From: Topomyia yanbarensis | Lineage: Eukaryota; Arthropoda; Insecta; Diptera; Culicidae | Assembly: GCF_030247195.1 (NCBI RefSeq) | Contig: NC_080671.1 | Coordinates: 209,439,993 to 209,503,992, forward strand | Reading direction: 5' to 3' | Length of the DNA: 64,000 nucleotides | Shown here: positions 10,774 to 22,803 of the stretch, piece by piece | How positions within the stretch are numbered: position 1 is the stretch's first letter | Layout: each line of letters opens with the position of its first letter | Translations under genes and position numbers: made by a program | The notes under the pieces: model-generated | What the model was told of the DNA's origin: nothing | The model's input: only the letters and a program-made list of their open reading frames with translations | Databases searched by the model: none

Positions 10774-12285
10774 CAGTAGGATTCCGTTTTTGGCAACAAT
10801 TTTATTTTTTGCTGTTGCCAAAACCGGAACCGTGCCAAAAATTGAACCTTATTTTTAAAGTTTGGATTTTCAATTTACGACTTCAAAAATGTTTCAAGGA
10901 TTTTTAACCATGTGTGAAATGGAATTAGATGAAAGGAAATAAGAAAATTCAATTTTAGTCATATGTTTATCAAATTCAGTCTTCGCACAGTGATCACCTT
11001 CCATAAAAAGTCGGTCAAAACCTCAAAAGGGATACGAATTTGATAAAAACTTCACATTGGGGTAATTTTACGTCGCTGAATTCATGTTTGGTGTTAATTT
11101 ATTATTTCTTTTTACCCGAAAATTTTGCCACCTAGGGAGGTTTGCAAATTCAACATTTACGAATATAAAGTGCACTATATCTGAAAATGCATTTTCAAAA
11201 AGACATCGTAAACTATTTGGGAGCTATCAGTTTTGTATTCCTAAATACGGGTTTTCGATATGTATTGCAAATTTAGTGCCAAGTTTTGTAGTGACGTTGT
11301 ATTATGCGGTGTAGCGCATTCATCTGCATTCGACTATAAAAATTGATTCTGTCTAACACTAGTTACACTGCTACCACTTGTATTATACATAAACAATACA
11401 TTTCTATACTTATTGATATCATTAAATACGACACATATAGTGTAAAACATAGTTAAGGACATTATACATGCGAGCCACAACATAGCTGCTGCGCCACACA
11501 CACCCCTCTCCCCTGCCCAACCATGTATCTGACATGAGCAAATATAAAAATACGTTTTTCAACACACTAACCTTGCTGGTGTGCCACGAAACTGCTACTT
11601 AAGGAAGCTAGAATATTTTCCTATAAAATCAATCCGAGTTTTTGACGGAATGCCATCTGTAGCTCCTATTTTGTGCGAAAATATCGCCCCTCTTCACTTG
11701 GGGTTTCTTTTCGAAACACTTCTTCTCGTTTTCATTGCACTTTTTCAAATGCACTTTTTTCACACACCACTGCAAAAACACTCGCGAAACTTTAATCATT
11801 TACTAACAAAACTTCAAATTTTCTGCCAATGTGCAGATGGTCAAAGAAAAATGTTCGGAAACTCTCATTTGTGCGTTTGAATTTTCACTTCAGATTTCAG
11901 TTTTTCCTAATGTAAACAAGCGAGTCGGTGCCTAGCAAGGTGGCTTCCGCATATCTTCACCTTAACCTTTAAATGCATAACGCTTTTTTAAAACAACATT
12001 GCGAAAAACATCACAAAATTATCACAGTAAAGTATTGAAACTGTAAGACAATTTTAACAAAATTAAAAAAAAAATGATTTGGGCTTTTGAGGATTAATAT
12101 AACTCCCATGTTTGGAAATAAAGTCAAATGCAATGTCAATTGATACAAAAAATATCTATTGCACATTTTTAAAAGATTTATTATGTACAACAAGAATGCT
12201 GACAAAACCCATTTGTTGCCAAAATCGGAGTGTGCCAAAATGGGAGCATGCCAAAAACGGAACGTGCCAAAACGGAATCTTACTG
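10774..12285. mobile_element. pogo/Tc1-like TA-flanked element, copy 1
   Basis: Terminal inverted repeats begin CAGTAGGATTCCGTTTTTGG (left) and CAGTAAGATTCCGTTTTGGC (right, inverted), flanked by TA at 10,772-10,773 and 12,286-12,287. Near both ends the motif TGCCAAAA followed by a CGGAA-like string is repeated, at least four times on the right (12,216-12,280). A diverged 128-bp TTAA-flanked insertion lies at 11,966-12,093. At 1,512 bp it has no transposase; the longest ORFs (76 and 99 codons) have no recognisable similarity. CAGT ends plus TA suggest pogo/Tigger or Tc1. Confidence 0.75.
11966..12093. mobile_element. Diverged 128-bp TTAA-flanked MITE (piggyBac type)
   Basis: TTAA at 11,962-11,965 and 12,094-12,097 encloses 128 bp. 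It starts CCTTTAAATGCATAACG, continues with TTTTTTAAAACAACATTGCG and ends GGCTTTTGAGGA. A cleaner copy of identical length lies at 54,425-54,552. The second duplicate of the host element carries it near 16,206-16,333. Confidence 0.7.
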
Positions 12286-12988
12286 TAAATCGAAAAAACA
12301 AAAAAAAATTAGCGAGAAGTTGAAAAAATTTCCATTTTGACGCATTTACTTAATAATGTGTGTCTAAAAAGTCCAAAACAATCGTTTTTTCAACTTCACG
12401 TAACTAGCAATAACAAAAAAAAAGTTTTGTGTGAAAGTAGATTTTTTTCCATTATGACGCATTTAATGCGTCAGTGTGCGTTTAAAATGTCTAAAACTAT
12501 ATATTTTAGAATCCTCGTAACTCGAAATAACAAACAATATTTATATGTGAAAAGTTGAAAATTTTTCGATTTTGACGCATTTACTGTCAAGTGTACGTTT
12601 AAAATGTCTAAAACTATTGATTTTCTACTCCTCATAACTTGCAATAACAAGCAATATTTATCTGTGAAAAGTTGAAAAATTTACGATTTTGACGCATTTA
12701 CTTCCCAGTGTGCATTTAAAATGTCTAAAACTATTGATTTTCAACTCCTCGTAGCTTGCAATAACGAACAATATTAACCTGTGAAAAGATGAAAATTTTT
12801 CAATTTTGACGCATTTACTTCCCCTTGTGCGTTTAAAATGTCTAAAACGATTGATTTTCAAAACCTCTTAACTCGCAATAACAAACAATATTTATCTGTG
12901 AAGAGATGCAAATTTTCAAATTTTGACGCATTTACTTCCCAGTGTGCGTTTAAAATGTCTAAAACTATTGATTTCCAACTCCTAGTAC

Positions 12989-14741
12989 TTTTCACAGATA
13001 AACATTGTTTGTTATTGCGAGTTACGAGGTGTTGAAAATCAATAATTTTAGACATTTAAACGCACACTGGGAAGTAAATGCGTCAAAATCGAAAAATTTT
13101 CAACTTTTCACAGATAAAAATTGCTTGTTATTGCGAGTTACGAGGTGTTGAAAATCAATAGTTTTAGACATTTTAAACGCACATTGGGAAGTAAATGCAT
13201 CGAAATCGAAAAATTTTCAAATTTTCGCAGATAAACATTGTCTGTTATTGCGAGTTAAGAGGTGTCGAAAATCAATAGTTTTAGACATTTTAAACGCACA
13301 TTAGGAAGTAAATGCGTCCAAATCGAAAAAAAAATCAATTTTTCACAGATAAACATTGTTTGTTATTGCGAGTTAAGAGGTGTTGAAAATCAATAGTTTT
13401 AGACATTTTAAACGCACATTAGGAAGTAAATGCGTCAAAATCGAAAAAAAAATTCAACTTTTCACAGATAAACATTGTTTGTTATTGCGAGTTAAGAGGT
13501 GTTGAAAATCAATAGTTTTAGACATTTTAAACGCACACTGGGAAGTAAATGCGTCAAAATCGAAAATTTTTCAACTTTTCACAGATAAACATTGATTGTT
13601 ATTGCGAGTTAAGAGGTGTTGAAAATCAATAGTTTTAGACATTTTAAACGCACATTAGGAAGTAAATGCGTCAAAATCGAAAAAAAATTCAACTTTTCAC
13701 AGATAAACATTGTTTGTTATTGCGAGTTACGAGGTGTTGAAAATCAATAATTTTAGACATTTTAAACGCACACTGGGAAGTAAATGCGTCAAAATCGAAA
13801 AATTTTCAACTTTTCACAGATAAACATTGTTTGTTATTGCGAGTTAAGAGGTGTTGAAAATCAATAGTTTTAGACATTTTAAACGCACATTAGGAAGTAA
13901 ATGCGTTAAAATCGAAAAAAAATCTACTTTTCACAGATAAACATTGTTTGTTATTGCGAGTTAAGAGGTGTTGAAAATCAATAGTTTTAGTCATTTTAAA
14001 CGCACATTATCATTTTAAACGCACGTTTGTTATTGCGAGTTACGAGGTGTTGAAAATCAATAGTTTTAGACATTTTAAACGCACATTGGGAAGTAAATGC
14101 ATCGAAATCGTAAAAATTTCAAATTTTCGCAGATAAACATTGTTTGTTATTGCGAGTTAAGAGGTGTTGAAAATCAATAGTTTTAGACATTTTAAACGCA
14201 CATTAGGAAGTAAATGAGTCAAAATCGAAAAAAAAATCAACTTTTCCGGATAAACTTTGTTTGTTATTGCGAGTTAAGAGGTGTTGAAAATCAATAGTTT
14301 TAGACATTTTAAACGCAAACTGGGAAGTAAATGCGTCAAAATCGAAAAATTTTCAACTTTTCACAGATAAACATTGTTTGTTATTGCGAGTTACGAGGTG
14401 TTGAAAATCAATAGTTTTAGACATTTTAAACGCACATTGGGAAGTAAATGCATCGAAATCGTAAAATTTTCAAATTTTCGCAGATAAACATTGTTTGTTA
14501 TTGCGAGTTAAGAGGTGTTGAAAATCAATAGTTTTAGACATTTTAAACGCACACTGGGAAGTAAATGCGTCAAAATCGAAGAAAAAATCAACTTTTCACA
14601 GATAAACATTGTTTGTTATTGCGAGTTACGAGGTGTTGAAAATCAATAGTTTTAGACATTTTAAACGCACATTGCGAAGCAAATGCATCGAAATCGAAAA
14701 ATTTTCAACTTTTCGCAGATAAACATTGTTTGTTATTATGA
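12989..14741 (+). repeat. 117-bp satellite, forward orientation, block 4
   Basis: About 15 forward monomers. The segment from 13,021 matches 9,445 onward and later regains register with the first copy at a shift of 4,241, so about 665 bp of extra satellite sits in this copy. Near 14,000-14,035 a monomer is truncated and rejoined (CATTATCATTTTAAACGC), a small internal deletion. Confidence 0.9.
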
Positions 14742-17213
14742 GTTGTTTACTATTTTTAACTGCAACCGTCGGCGCGGCCCGGCGCGGCGGCGCTGGGCAC
14801 ACCTCTAATTTTAAACGCATTTTTAAATTTCCATTTTGTCGAAATTACTTCCCGTTGTGCATTTCAAATGTTCAAAACTTTTGATATTCAAGTCCTAATA
14901 ACTCGGAAAAACAAGCAACATTCATCTGTAAAAAGTGAATTTTGCGATTTTGACGCATTTACTTCCCCATGTGCGTTTAAAATGTTCAAAACTAGTGATT
15001 TTCATATCCTAATACAGTAGGATTCCGTTTTTGGCAACAATTTTATTTTTTGCTGTTGCCAAAACCGGAACCGTGCCAAAAATTGAACCTTATTTTTAAA
15101 GTTTGGATTTTCAATTTACGACTTCAAAAATGTTTCAAGGATTTTTAACCATGTGTGAAATGGAATTAGATGAAAGGAAATAAGAAAATTCAATTTTAGT
15201 CATATGTTTATCAAATTCAGTCTTCGCACAGTGATCACCTTCCATAAAAAGTCGGTCAAAACCTCAAAAGGGATACGAATTTGATAAAAACTTCACATTG
15301 GGGTAATTTTACGTCGCTGAATTCATGTTTGGTGTTAATTTATTATTTCTTTTTACCCGAAAATTTTGCCACCTAGGGAGGTTTGCAAATTCAACATTTA
15401 CGAATATAAAGTGCACTATATCTGAAAATGCATTTTCAAAAAGACATCGTAAACTATTTGGGAGCTATCAGTTTTGTATTCCTAAATACGGGTTTTCGAT
15501 ATGTATTGCAAATTTAGTGCCAAGTTTTGTAGTGACGTTGTATTATGCGGTGTAGCGCATTCATCTGCATTCGACTATAAAAATTGATTCTGTCTAACAC
15601 TAGTTACACTGCTACCACTTGTATTATACATAAACAATACATTTCTATACTTATTGATATCATTAAATACGACACATATAGTGTAAAACATAGTTAAGGA
15701 CATTATACATGCGAGCCACAACATAGCTGCTGCGCCACACACACCCCTCTCCCCTGCCCAACCATGTATCTGACATGAGCAAATATAAAAATACGTTTTT
15801 CAACACACTAACCTTGCTGGTGTGCCACGAAACTGCTACTTAAGGAAGCTAGAATATTTTCCTATAAAATCAATCCGAGTTTTTGACGGAATGCCATCTG
15901 TAGCTCCTATTTTGTGCGAAAATATCGCCCCTCTTCACTTGGGGTTTCTTTTCGAAACACTTCTTCTCGTTTTCATTGCACTTTTTCAAATGCACTTTTT
16001 TCACACACCACTGCAAAAACACTCGCGAAACTTTAATCATTTACTAACAAAACTTCAAATTTTCTGCCAATGTGCAGATGGTCAAAGGAAAATGTTCGGA
16101 AACTCTCATTTGTGCGTTTGAATTTTCACTTCAGATTTCAGTTTTTCCTAATGTAAACAAGCGAGTCGGTGCCTAGCAAGGTGGCTTCCGCATATCTTCA
16201 CCTTAACCTTTAAATGCATAACGCTTTTTTAAAACAACATTGCGAAAAACATCACAAAATTATCACAGTAAAGTATTGAAACTGTAAGACAATTTTAACA
16301 ATATTAAAAAAAAATGATTTGGGCTTTTGAGGATTAATATAACTCCCATGTTTGGAAATAAAGTCAAATGCAATGTCAATTGATACAAAAAATATCTATT
16401 GCACATTTTTAAAAGATTTATTATGTACAACAAGAATGTTGACAAAACCCATTTGTTGCCAAAATCGGAGTGTGCCAAAATGGGAGCATGCCAAAAACGG
16501 AACGTGCCAAAACGGAATCTTACTGTAAATCGAAAAAACAAAAAAAAATTAGCGAGAAGTTGAAAAAATTTCCATTTTGACGCATTTACTTACTAATGTG
16601 TGTCTAAAAAGTCCAAAACAATCGTTTTTTCAACTTCACGTAACTAGCAATAACAAAAAAAAAGTTTTGTGTGAAAGTAGATTTTTTTCCATTATGACGC
16701 ATTTAATGCGTCAGTGTGCGTTTAAAATGTCTAAAACTATATATTTTAGAATCCTCGTAACTCGAAATAACAAACAATATTTATATGTGAAAAGTTGAAA
16801 ATTTTTCGATTTTGACGCATTTACTTTCAAGTGTACGTTTAAAATGTCTAAAACTATTGATTTTCTACTCCTCATAACTCGCAATAACAAGCAATATTTA
16901 TCTGTGAAAAGTTGAAAAATTTACGATTTTGACGCATTTACTTCCCAGTGTGCATTTAAAATGTCTAAAACTATTGATTTTCAACTCCTCGTAGCTTGCA
17001 ATAACGAACAATATTAACCTGTGAAAAGATGAAAATTTTTCAATTTTGACGCATTTACTTCCCCTTGTGCGTTTAAAATGTCTAAAACGATTGATTTTCA
17101 AAACCTCTTAACTCGCAATAACAAACAATATCTGTGAAGAGATGCAAATTTTCAAATTTTGACGCATTTACTTCCCAGTGTGCGTTTAAAATGTCTAAAA
17201 CTATTGATTTCCA
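13021..17213. repeat. Second copy of a large tandem duplication (first copy 9,445-12,988)
   Basis: Satellite forward block, GC-rich junction, reverse block, pogo-like element and further reverse block all recur in the same order. Comparing 10,385-12,970 with 14,626-17,200 by eye I found about nine differences, including a loss of a few bases near 17,130, so identity is around 99 percent or more. The break at 12,988 joins reverse-oriented to forward-oriented satellite. Confidence 0.9.
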
Positions 17214-18394
17214 ACTCCTAGTAACTCGCAATAACGAAAAATATTTGTCTGTGAAAACTTGAAAATTTTTCGATTTTGACGCATTTACTTCCCAGTGTGC
17301 GTTTAAAATGTTTAAAACTATTGATTTTCAACACCTCTTAACTCGCAATAACAAACCATGTTTATCTGTGAAAAGTTGAAAATTTTACGATTTTGACGCA
17401 TTTACTTCCCAGTGTGCATTTAAAATGTCTAAAACTATTGATTTTCAAAACCTCGTAACTCGCAATAACAAAAAATATTGACCTGTGAAAAGTTGAAAAA
17501 TTTTCGATTTTGATGCATTTACTTCCCAGTGTGCGTTTAAAATGTCTAAAGCAATTGATTTTCAACACCTCGTAGCTTGCAATAACGAACAATATTTATC
17601 TGTGAAAAGATGAAAATTTTTCAATATTGACGCATTTACTTCCCCTTGTGCGTTTAAAATGTCTAAAACGATTGATTTTCAACACCTCTTAACTCGCAAT
17701 AACAAACAATGTTTATCTGTGAAGAGATGAAAATTTTCAAATTTTGACGCATTTACTTCCCAGTGTGCGTTTTAAATGTCTAAAACTATTGATTTTCAAC
17801 ACCTCTTAACTCGCAATAACAAACAACGTTTATCTGTGAAAAGTTGAACATTTTTCGATTTTGACGCATTTACTTCCTAGTGTGCGTTTAAAATGTCTAA
17901 ATTATTGATTTTCAACTCCTCGTATCTTGCAATAACGAACAATATTTATCTGTTAAAAGATGAAAAATTTTCAATTTTGACGCATTTACTTCCCCTTGTG
18001 CGTTTAAAATGTCTAAAACTATTGTTTTTCAATACCTCTTAACTCGCAATAACAAACAATATTTATCTGTGAAGAGATGAACATTTTTCAATTTTGACGC
18101 ATTTACCTCCCAGTGTGCGTTTAAAATGTCTAAAACTATAGATTTTCAGCACCTCTTAACTCGCAATAACAAACAATGTTTATCTGTGAAAAGTTGAACA
18201 TTTTTCGATTTTGACGCATTTACTTCCCAGTGTGCGTTTAAAATGTCTAAAACTATTGATTTTCAAAACCTCGTAACTCGCAATAACAAAAAATATTGAT
18301 CTATGAAAAGTTGAAAATTTTTCAATTTTGACGTATTTACTTCCCAGTGTGCGTTTAAAATGTCTAAAACTATTGATTTTCAAAACCTCGTAAC
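14806..18394 (-). repeat. 117-bp satellite, reverse orientation, block 5
   Basis: Reverse monomers at 14,806-15,014 and 16,526-18,394, split by copy 2 of the pogo-like element. Spacing of equivalent positions is 116-118 bp (for example 17,344, 17,461, 17,578). Landmarks are AACTCGCAATAACAAACAA, GATTTTGACGCATTTACTT, CCCAGTGTGCGTTTAAAATG and TCTAAAACTATTGATTTTCA. Because 117 is divisible by three, 39-residue periodic ORFs appear; they are not genes. Confidence 0.95.
15015..16525. mobile_element. pogo/Tc1-like TA-flanked element, copy 2
   Basis: Nearly identical to the element at 10,774-12,285 and shorter by one base in an A-run near 16,310. It is flanked by TA and surrounded by the same satellite, so it was copied by the segmental duplication rather than by a second transposition. 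Confidence 0.75.
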
Positions 18395-19403
18395 TAGGGT
18401 TCGCAGTACCGACCCTTTTTGGCGAGAACCGGTACTACGGTACTGAAGCCCTCAGTACCGGTAGTACCGGTAAAGTACCGGTACTCGAATATTTTTTAAA
18501 AAAATTCGAAAAAAGCTTCAAACTGAAATTGAATGCTCATACCTATGATCTTATTCTCAGATGATTGATTTGTGCTGATCAAAAAACATGTTTATTATTT
18601 TTAATTGTTTCGGAATGGCAAGACTTATATCACAAAAGATATTTTTCATATAGGGCACCTTTTATTTCAAAATCTAGGCCACTTTGAAATCAATAACTGC
18701 TAAGTGGTGCGACTTTCGTCGATTTGAACAGATGGTAAATGTATGAAATCCTATTAACAACAGTAAATCAAAGCGAGAATTGCAGTAAATCCGAGCAGGT
18801 TAATCGCATTTCCTCTCTTGCTTTTCTGAAAATTCGTTCCGACCTTTATGTCGCTTGCCTACTATTCTCTAATGCATATCAAGGCTCCTTGCTTTCCTGT
18901 AAACTATGGAGTTTTGCTGAATTTTCCGAATCACCAATAATTACAAATCGCCCCATTTGAAGCAGTTCACCAAGTCTAAAACTGTTAGCTACTAAATCGC
19001 TGTTCGTTCTTTTATAGATAAAGGTTTAAGAGCAAACCAAATACAGACATTACTTAGACCATAGTCTTATTAGGTGCCACCCAGTGAGTAATGGAATCCA
19101 ATCAGAATGTCGCTAATAAAACTTTAACTTCTAGAATTATTATGATGATGGCCCCACCTCATTTCCATACAAAGATGTTATCTCAACGATTTATCTAGAA
19201 GGCCAATTAATATAATGAAACGTTATCTTGCAGACCGAAATTTTGAAACAGATCCCCCTGCAGAGTAAACATATTTGTCATAAAAATTGTATAGTACCGA
19301 AAATACCGGTACTGGCCTTTGATCAGTACCGGTATTACGGTACCAAAAATGGGTCGGTATTCCCGCGATTTTCGGTACTGGCATTACCGGTACCACAACC
19401 CTA
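18395..19403. mobile_element. hAT-like element rich in GGTACC, inserted in the satellite
   Basis: Inverted termini TAGGGTTCGCAGTACCG (left) and TAGGGTTGTGGTACCGG (right) are flanked by the perfect 8-bp duplication CTCGTAAC (18,387-18,394 and 19,404-19,411). Satellite monomers read CCTCGTAACTCGCAATAAC, which is the empty site. Both ends carry many copies of GGTACCGGTA / CGGTACT over about 90-150 bp. The 1,009-bp element has no transposase ORF. An 8-bp duplication points to hAT. Confidence 0.85.
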
Positions 19404-20710
19404 CTCGTAACTCGCAATAACAAAAAAATATTGATCTGTTAAAAGATGAAAAATTTTCAATTTTGACGCATTTACTTCCCCTTGTGCGTTTAAAATGTCT
19501 AAAACTATTGATTTTCAATACCTCTTAACTCGCAATAACAAACAATATTTATCTGTGAAGAGATGAACATTTTTCAATTTTGACGCACTTACCTCCCAGT
19601 GTGCGTTTAAAATGTCTAAAACTATTGATTTTCAACACCTCTTCACTCGCAATAACAAACAATGTTTATCTGTGAAAAGTTGAATTTTTTTCGATTTTGA
19701 CGCATTTACTTCCCAGTGTGCGTTTAAAATGTCTAAAACTATTGATTTTCAACACCTCTTAACTCGCTATAACAAAAAATATTGACCTGTGAAAAGTTGA
19801 ACATTTTTCGATTTTGACGCATTTATTTCCCAGTGTGCGTTTAAAATGTCTAAAACTATTGATTTTCAAAACCTCGTAACTCGCAATAACGAACAATATA
19901 TGAAAAATTTTCGATTTTGACGCATTTACTTCCCAGTGTGCGTTTAAAATGTCTAAAACTATTGATTTTTAACACCTCTTAACTCGCAATATCAAACCAT
20001 GTTTATCTGTGAAAAGTTGAAAATTTTTCGATTTTGACGCATTTACTTCCCAGTGTGCGTTTAAAATTTTCAATTTTGACGCATTTACTTCCCCTTGTGC
20101 GTTTAAAATGTCTAAAGCAATTGATTTTCAATTCCTCATAGCTTGCAATAACAAACAATGTTTATCTGTGAAAAATTGAAAATTTTTCGATTTTGACGCA
20201 TTTACTTCCCAGTGTGCGTTTAAAATGTCTAAAACTATTGATTTTCAACACCTCTTAACTCGCAATAACAAACAAAGTTTATCTGTGAAGAGATGAAAAT
20301 TTTCAAATTTTGACGCATTTACTTCCCCTTGTGCGTTTAAAATGCCTAAAACTATTGATTTTCAATACCTCTCAATAACAAACAATATTTGTCTGTGAAG
20401 AGATGAACATTTTTCAATTTTGACGCATTTACCTCCCAGTGTGCGTTTAAAATGTCTAAAACTATAGATTTTCAACACCTCTTAACTCGCAATAACAAAC
20501 AATGTTTATCTGTGAAAAGTTGAAAATTTTTCGATTTTGACGCATTTACTTCCCAGTGTGCGTTTAAAATGTCTAAAACTATTGATTTTCAACTCCTCGT
20601 AGCTTGCAATAACGAACAATATATGAAAAATTTTCAATTTTGACGCATTTACTTCCCAGTGTGCGTTTAAAATGTCTATAACTGTTGATTTTTAACTCCT
20701 CGTAACTCGC
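19404..20710 (-). repeat. 117-bp satellite, reverse orientation, block 6
   Basis: Continuation of block 5 after the GGTACC element. About eleven monomers, several shortened, for example near 19,895-19,910 and 20,060. The array ends at ACTCGC near 20,710. Confidence 0.95.
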
Positions 20711-21230
20711 TACATTTACTATCAACACACTAAGCCAGCCAAAAGTTGTTCAGTAATTTCTTTTGACGACTTGCACAGTAAAGTGAAATTTTTACTGAGC
20801 TGTCAGCAAATTGTTTAAAAAATTGCAGCAAAGTTTTCATTTTTTAATGATTTTCAGTAATTTTGCGAATAATTTGCTGAAACCCGCAACATTTTTCACT
20901 GAATTTATCAGCACTTCTGTTCTTTTCGGTACATTAACATTATCCAGTTAAATACTGACTGATTGTTCGGCAAAATTGTACCAGCATTACCGAACCTCGT
21001 CAAAAACTTACAAAACAGGTACAGTAAATCATCTGTCAAGTCGCCATTTTCAGAGAAAACTGCTGACTCACCAGTATTTTTTGACGTTTGGATAGAACGG
21101 ATTGCGGAGAACTCGGTAACCGAATTGTTTTACTGAATTGATTACCGAACGGTTTGCTGTTTAAAACCTCAGCAAAATTTTACTGTACCCAGTAATTCAA
21201 ATTAAGTGTGAAAAAGTTGAAAAAGTTCAA
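20711..21230. other. AT-rich insertion dense in CAGTAA / TTTACTG motifs
   Basis: Interrupts the satellite: before it the monomer reads CTCGTAACTCGC, after it satellite-like GTGAAAAAGTTGAAAAAG resumes. It holds many CAGTAA, TTTACTG and CAGCAAA strings in both orientations. I could not define clean terminal repeats or a target duplication. Confidence 0.4.
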
Positions 21231-21507
21231 AATAATTCAATTTATATAGTGTCTACCATTCCGTTTATCTGCCACTGCACGGTACTCAAACGATCAAGAA
21301 TAAGATACAGATCAAACAAGCAAACCATAACAAAATGTTCATCTTTGTACAGGTTCGTAAACTGTGTGACTGGTATCGCCTTATGCGCGACAGGTAAATT
21401 CTCCTCATGACCAGTCTCAAGACCGATGACGCATTTAAATTCCATGACATGTCACGAGACCAACCATCGAGGCTTGGAAGCTAACCTGTTTGAGACATGA
21501 GACTTTT

Positions 21508-21873
21508 TCAGCAGAGCGTGAATGTACGGGTGGCTTGACATGTCGCGAAAAATGTACACAGGTTCCAACTATGCCCATAGTTTCTTCGCCGCTCCGCTTT
21601 AGTGACGAGTTCTTCCTGTTCCTCTTGTTTTATTCTCGGAGCCTTCCGACCCACCGGTTGCTCCGCCGGACCGGTCTGTGCCCTATCAGTCACTGTCCGA
21701 TCCTCGTTTCTATCTGGAGAGTTGAGAATGGACGAAGAGCAGGACACATCATCCTCCAATGCGCCGCTATTCAGTTTACTTTCCACGCAATCCCTCTCCT
21801 CTTCCACCTGCATCGCCACAATCTCCTCCAAACTCATATTTACAGTGTTCTTAGTGTTTTCCGTTTTGTCCAC
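21508..21873 (-). pseudogene. Possible LINE ORF1 N-terminal fragment
   Basis: A 121-codon minus-strand frame with a charged, Glu-rich composition (EEIVAMQVEEERD, KQEEQEELVTKAERRRNYGH). It resembles the start of LOA-type ORF1 proteins in style and, like the ORF1 at 5,694, lies next to GACATGTC motifs. No catalytic domain is present and no continuation was found. Identity is uncertain. Confidence 0.35.
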
Positions 21874-22134
21874 ACGAATAGCTAGGAAAAGAAAGTCAAC
21901 CCTGCCAGAGCCCCGCTTGACAGGGTAAGGGCAAAATACTATGGGGTGCGCCCTGGTGCCCCACAGGCTACGTGTGCGACTTGGTATTTGGCAACACTTC
22001 GGATCCCAGTCCTAGTTTTACGTGTCGTGTGTTGATCCAACCGAGGAGTTGTATTTCCCTGAAGACATTTATAAACATTGTCAGCCACCAACAGCAAACT
22101 GCAAATTTCCCACACCAAGGGCCACCCCTAAGCT

Positions 22135-22455
22135 CTAGGGGCAGATCACTCTAGGAATGTATAACAAATTTGCATCAACTTAGAAAAAATGCATTTAATT
22201 TCCATTTTTGCACTCCCTCGCAACATTGCACTCCCTCGCAGAAAAGATTACTTAACAATCGTCCTACGCTGATCCACTTTGTTCGATGTTTTGTTGAATG
22301 TAGGGCTGGTTTTTTGTAGGGTTTTGACGTCTTACACGCAACGCAGAATACATTGCACGCAACGCAAAATGCATTACGAATTTCTATTTTGATGGAAAGA
22401 AATGCATTTAATTTCGCTGATTTTTAAAAATGCATCACAAGTGATCTGCCCCTAG
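22135..22455. mobile_element. hAT MITE family CTAGGGGCAGATCACT, copy A
   Basis: Inverted ends CTAGGGGCAGATCACT; flanks CCTAAGCT (22,127-22,134) and CCTAAGCC (22,456-22,463) match at 7 of 8 positions. The interior contains AAATGCATTTAATTTCCATT near one end and a related inverted stretch near the other. Length is 321 bp. Two other copies in this window have perfect 8-bp duplications. Confidence 0.9.
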
Positions 22456-22625
22456 CCTAAGCCCAAACAAACTCCTTTGGTCAAATTTTGTATATGGTTT
22501 GCTTCGTATGGTAGCGTACTTTGTTCGACCGAATAACCGAGCCCTATCATACCGGTTTGAACCTTTATTCGAACCGGTCACAAATCTTGATAGCTCCTGG
22601 TTTACCTAGAGTTTCTCAACAGCAA

Positions 22626-22770
22626 CAGTCTTTCTCAAGACTATCTATATTGTCGCTCGAGCAGTCTTTCTCAAGACTACCTACATTTTTTCAACTATCA
22701 GTCTTTCTCAAGCCTACCTACTCTTTTAGGCAATCAGTCTTTTTCAAGACTAAAACATTTTTCAAGAATA
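22626..22770 (+). repeat. Four 36-bp tandem repeats upstream of a jockey-like ORF1
   Basis: CAGTCTTTCTCAAGACTA-like units start at 22,626, 22,662, 22,699 and 22,735. They lie just before the ORF1 ATG at 22,804 and could be the internal promoter or 5' leader repeats of the jockey-like element; that role is inferred. Confidence 0.7.
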
Positions 22771-22803
22771 ATTTAGCCTAAAGAAATATTTAATTCTTCC
22801 AAC

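Larger units (their letters stand above)
10566..12988 (-). repeat. 117-bp satellite, reverse orientation, block 3 (split by an element)
   Basis: Reverse-complement monomers occupy 10,566-10,773 and 12,286-12,988, separated by the pogo/Tc1-like element. These monomers are more diverged than those of the forward arrays. At 12,988, within CAACTCCTAGTA, the sequence switches directly to a forward monomer, marking the end of the first copy of the large duplication. Confidence 0.9.

Noticed and set aside
11581..11880. 99-codon ORF repeated at 15,822
   Set aside because: Identical only because of the segmental duplication; no domain and no similarity to a transposase.
12658..12861. Series of 60-76 codon ORFs with 39-residue periodic sequence (also 16,898, 17,362, 18,180 and others)
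   Set aside because: They are the 117-bp satellite read in a stop-poor frame; 117 is divisible by 3. No start context, no non-repeat part.
6040..20710. Possible CRISPR-like array of direct repeats
   Set aside because: Monomers are contiguous 117-bp units with no unique spacers, and the context is eukaryotic.
21490..21928. Plus-strand ORFs of 108-131 codons
   Set aside because: They overlap the minus-strand charged frame; their composition (Ser/Leu/Phe, Cys) looks like antisense of a Glu/Arg-rich sequence.
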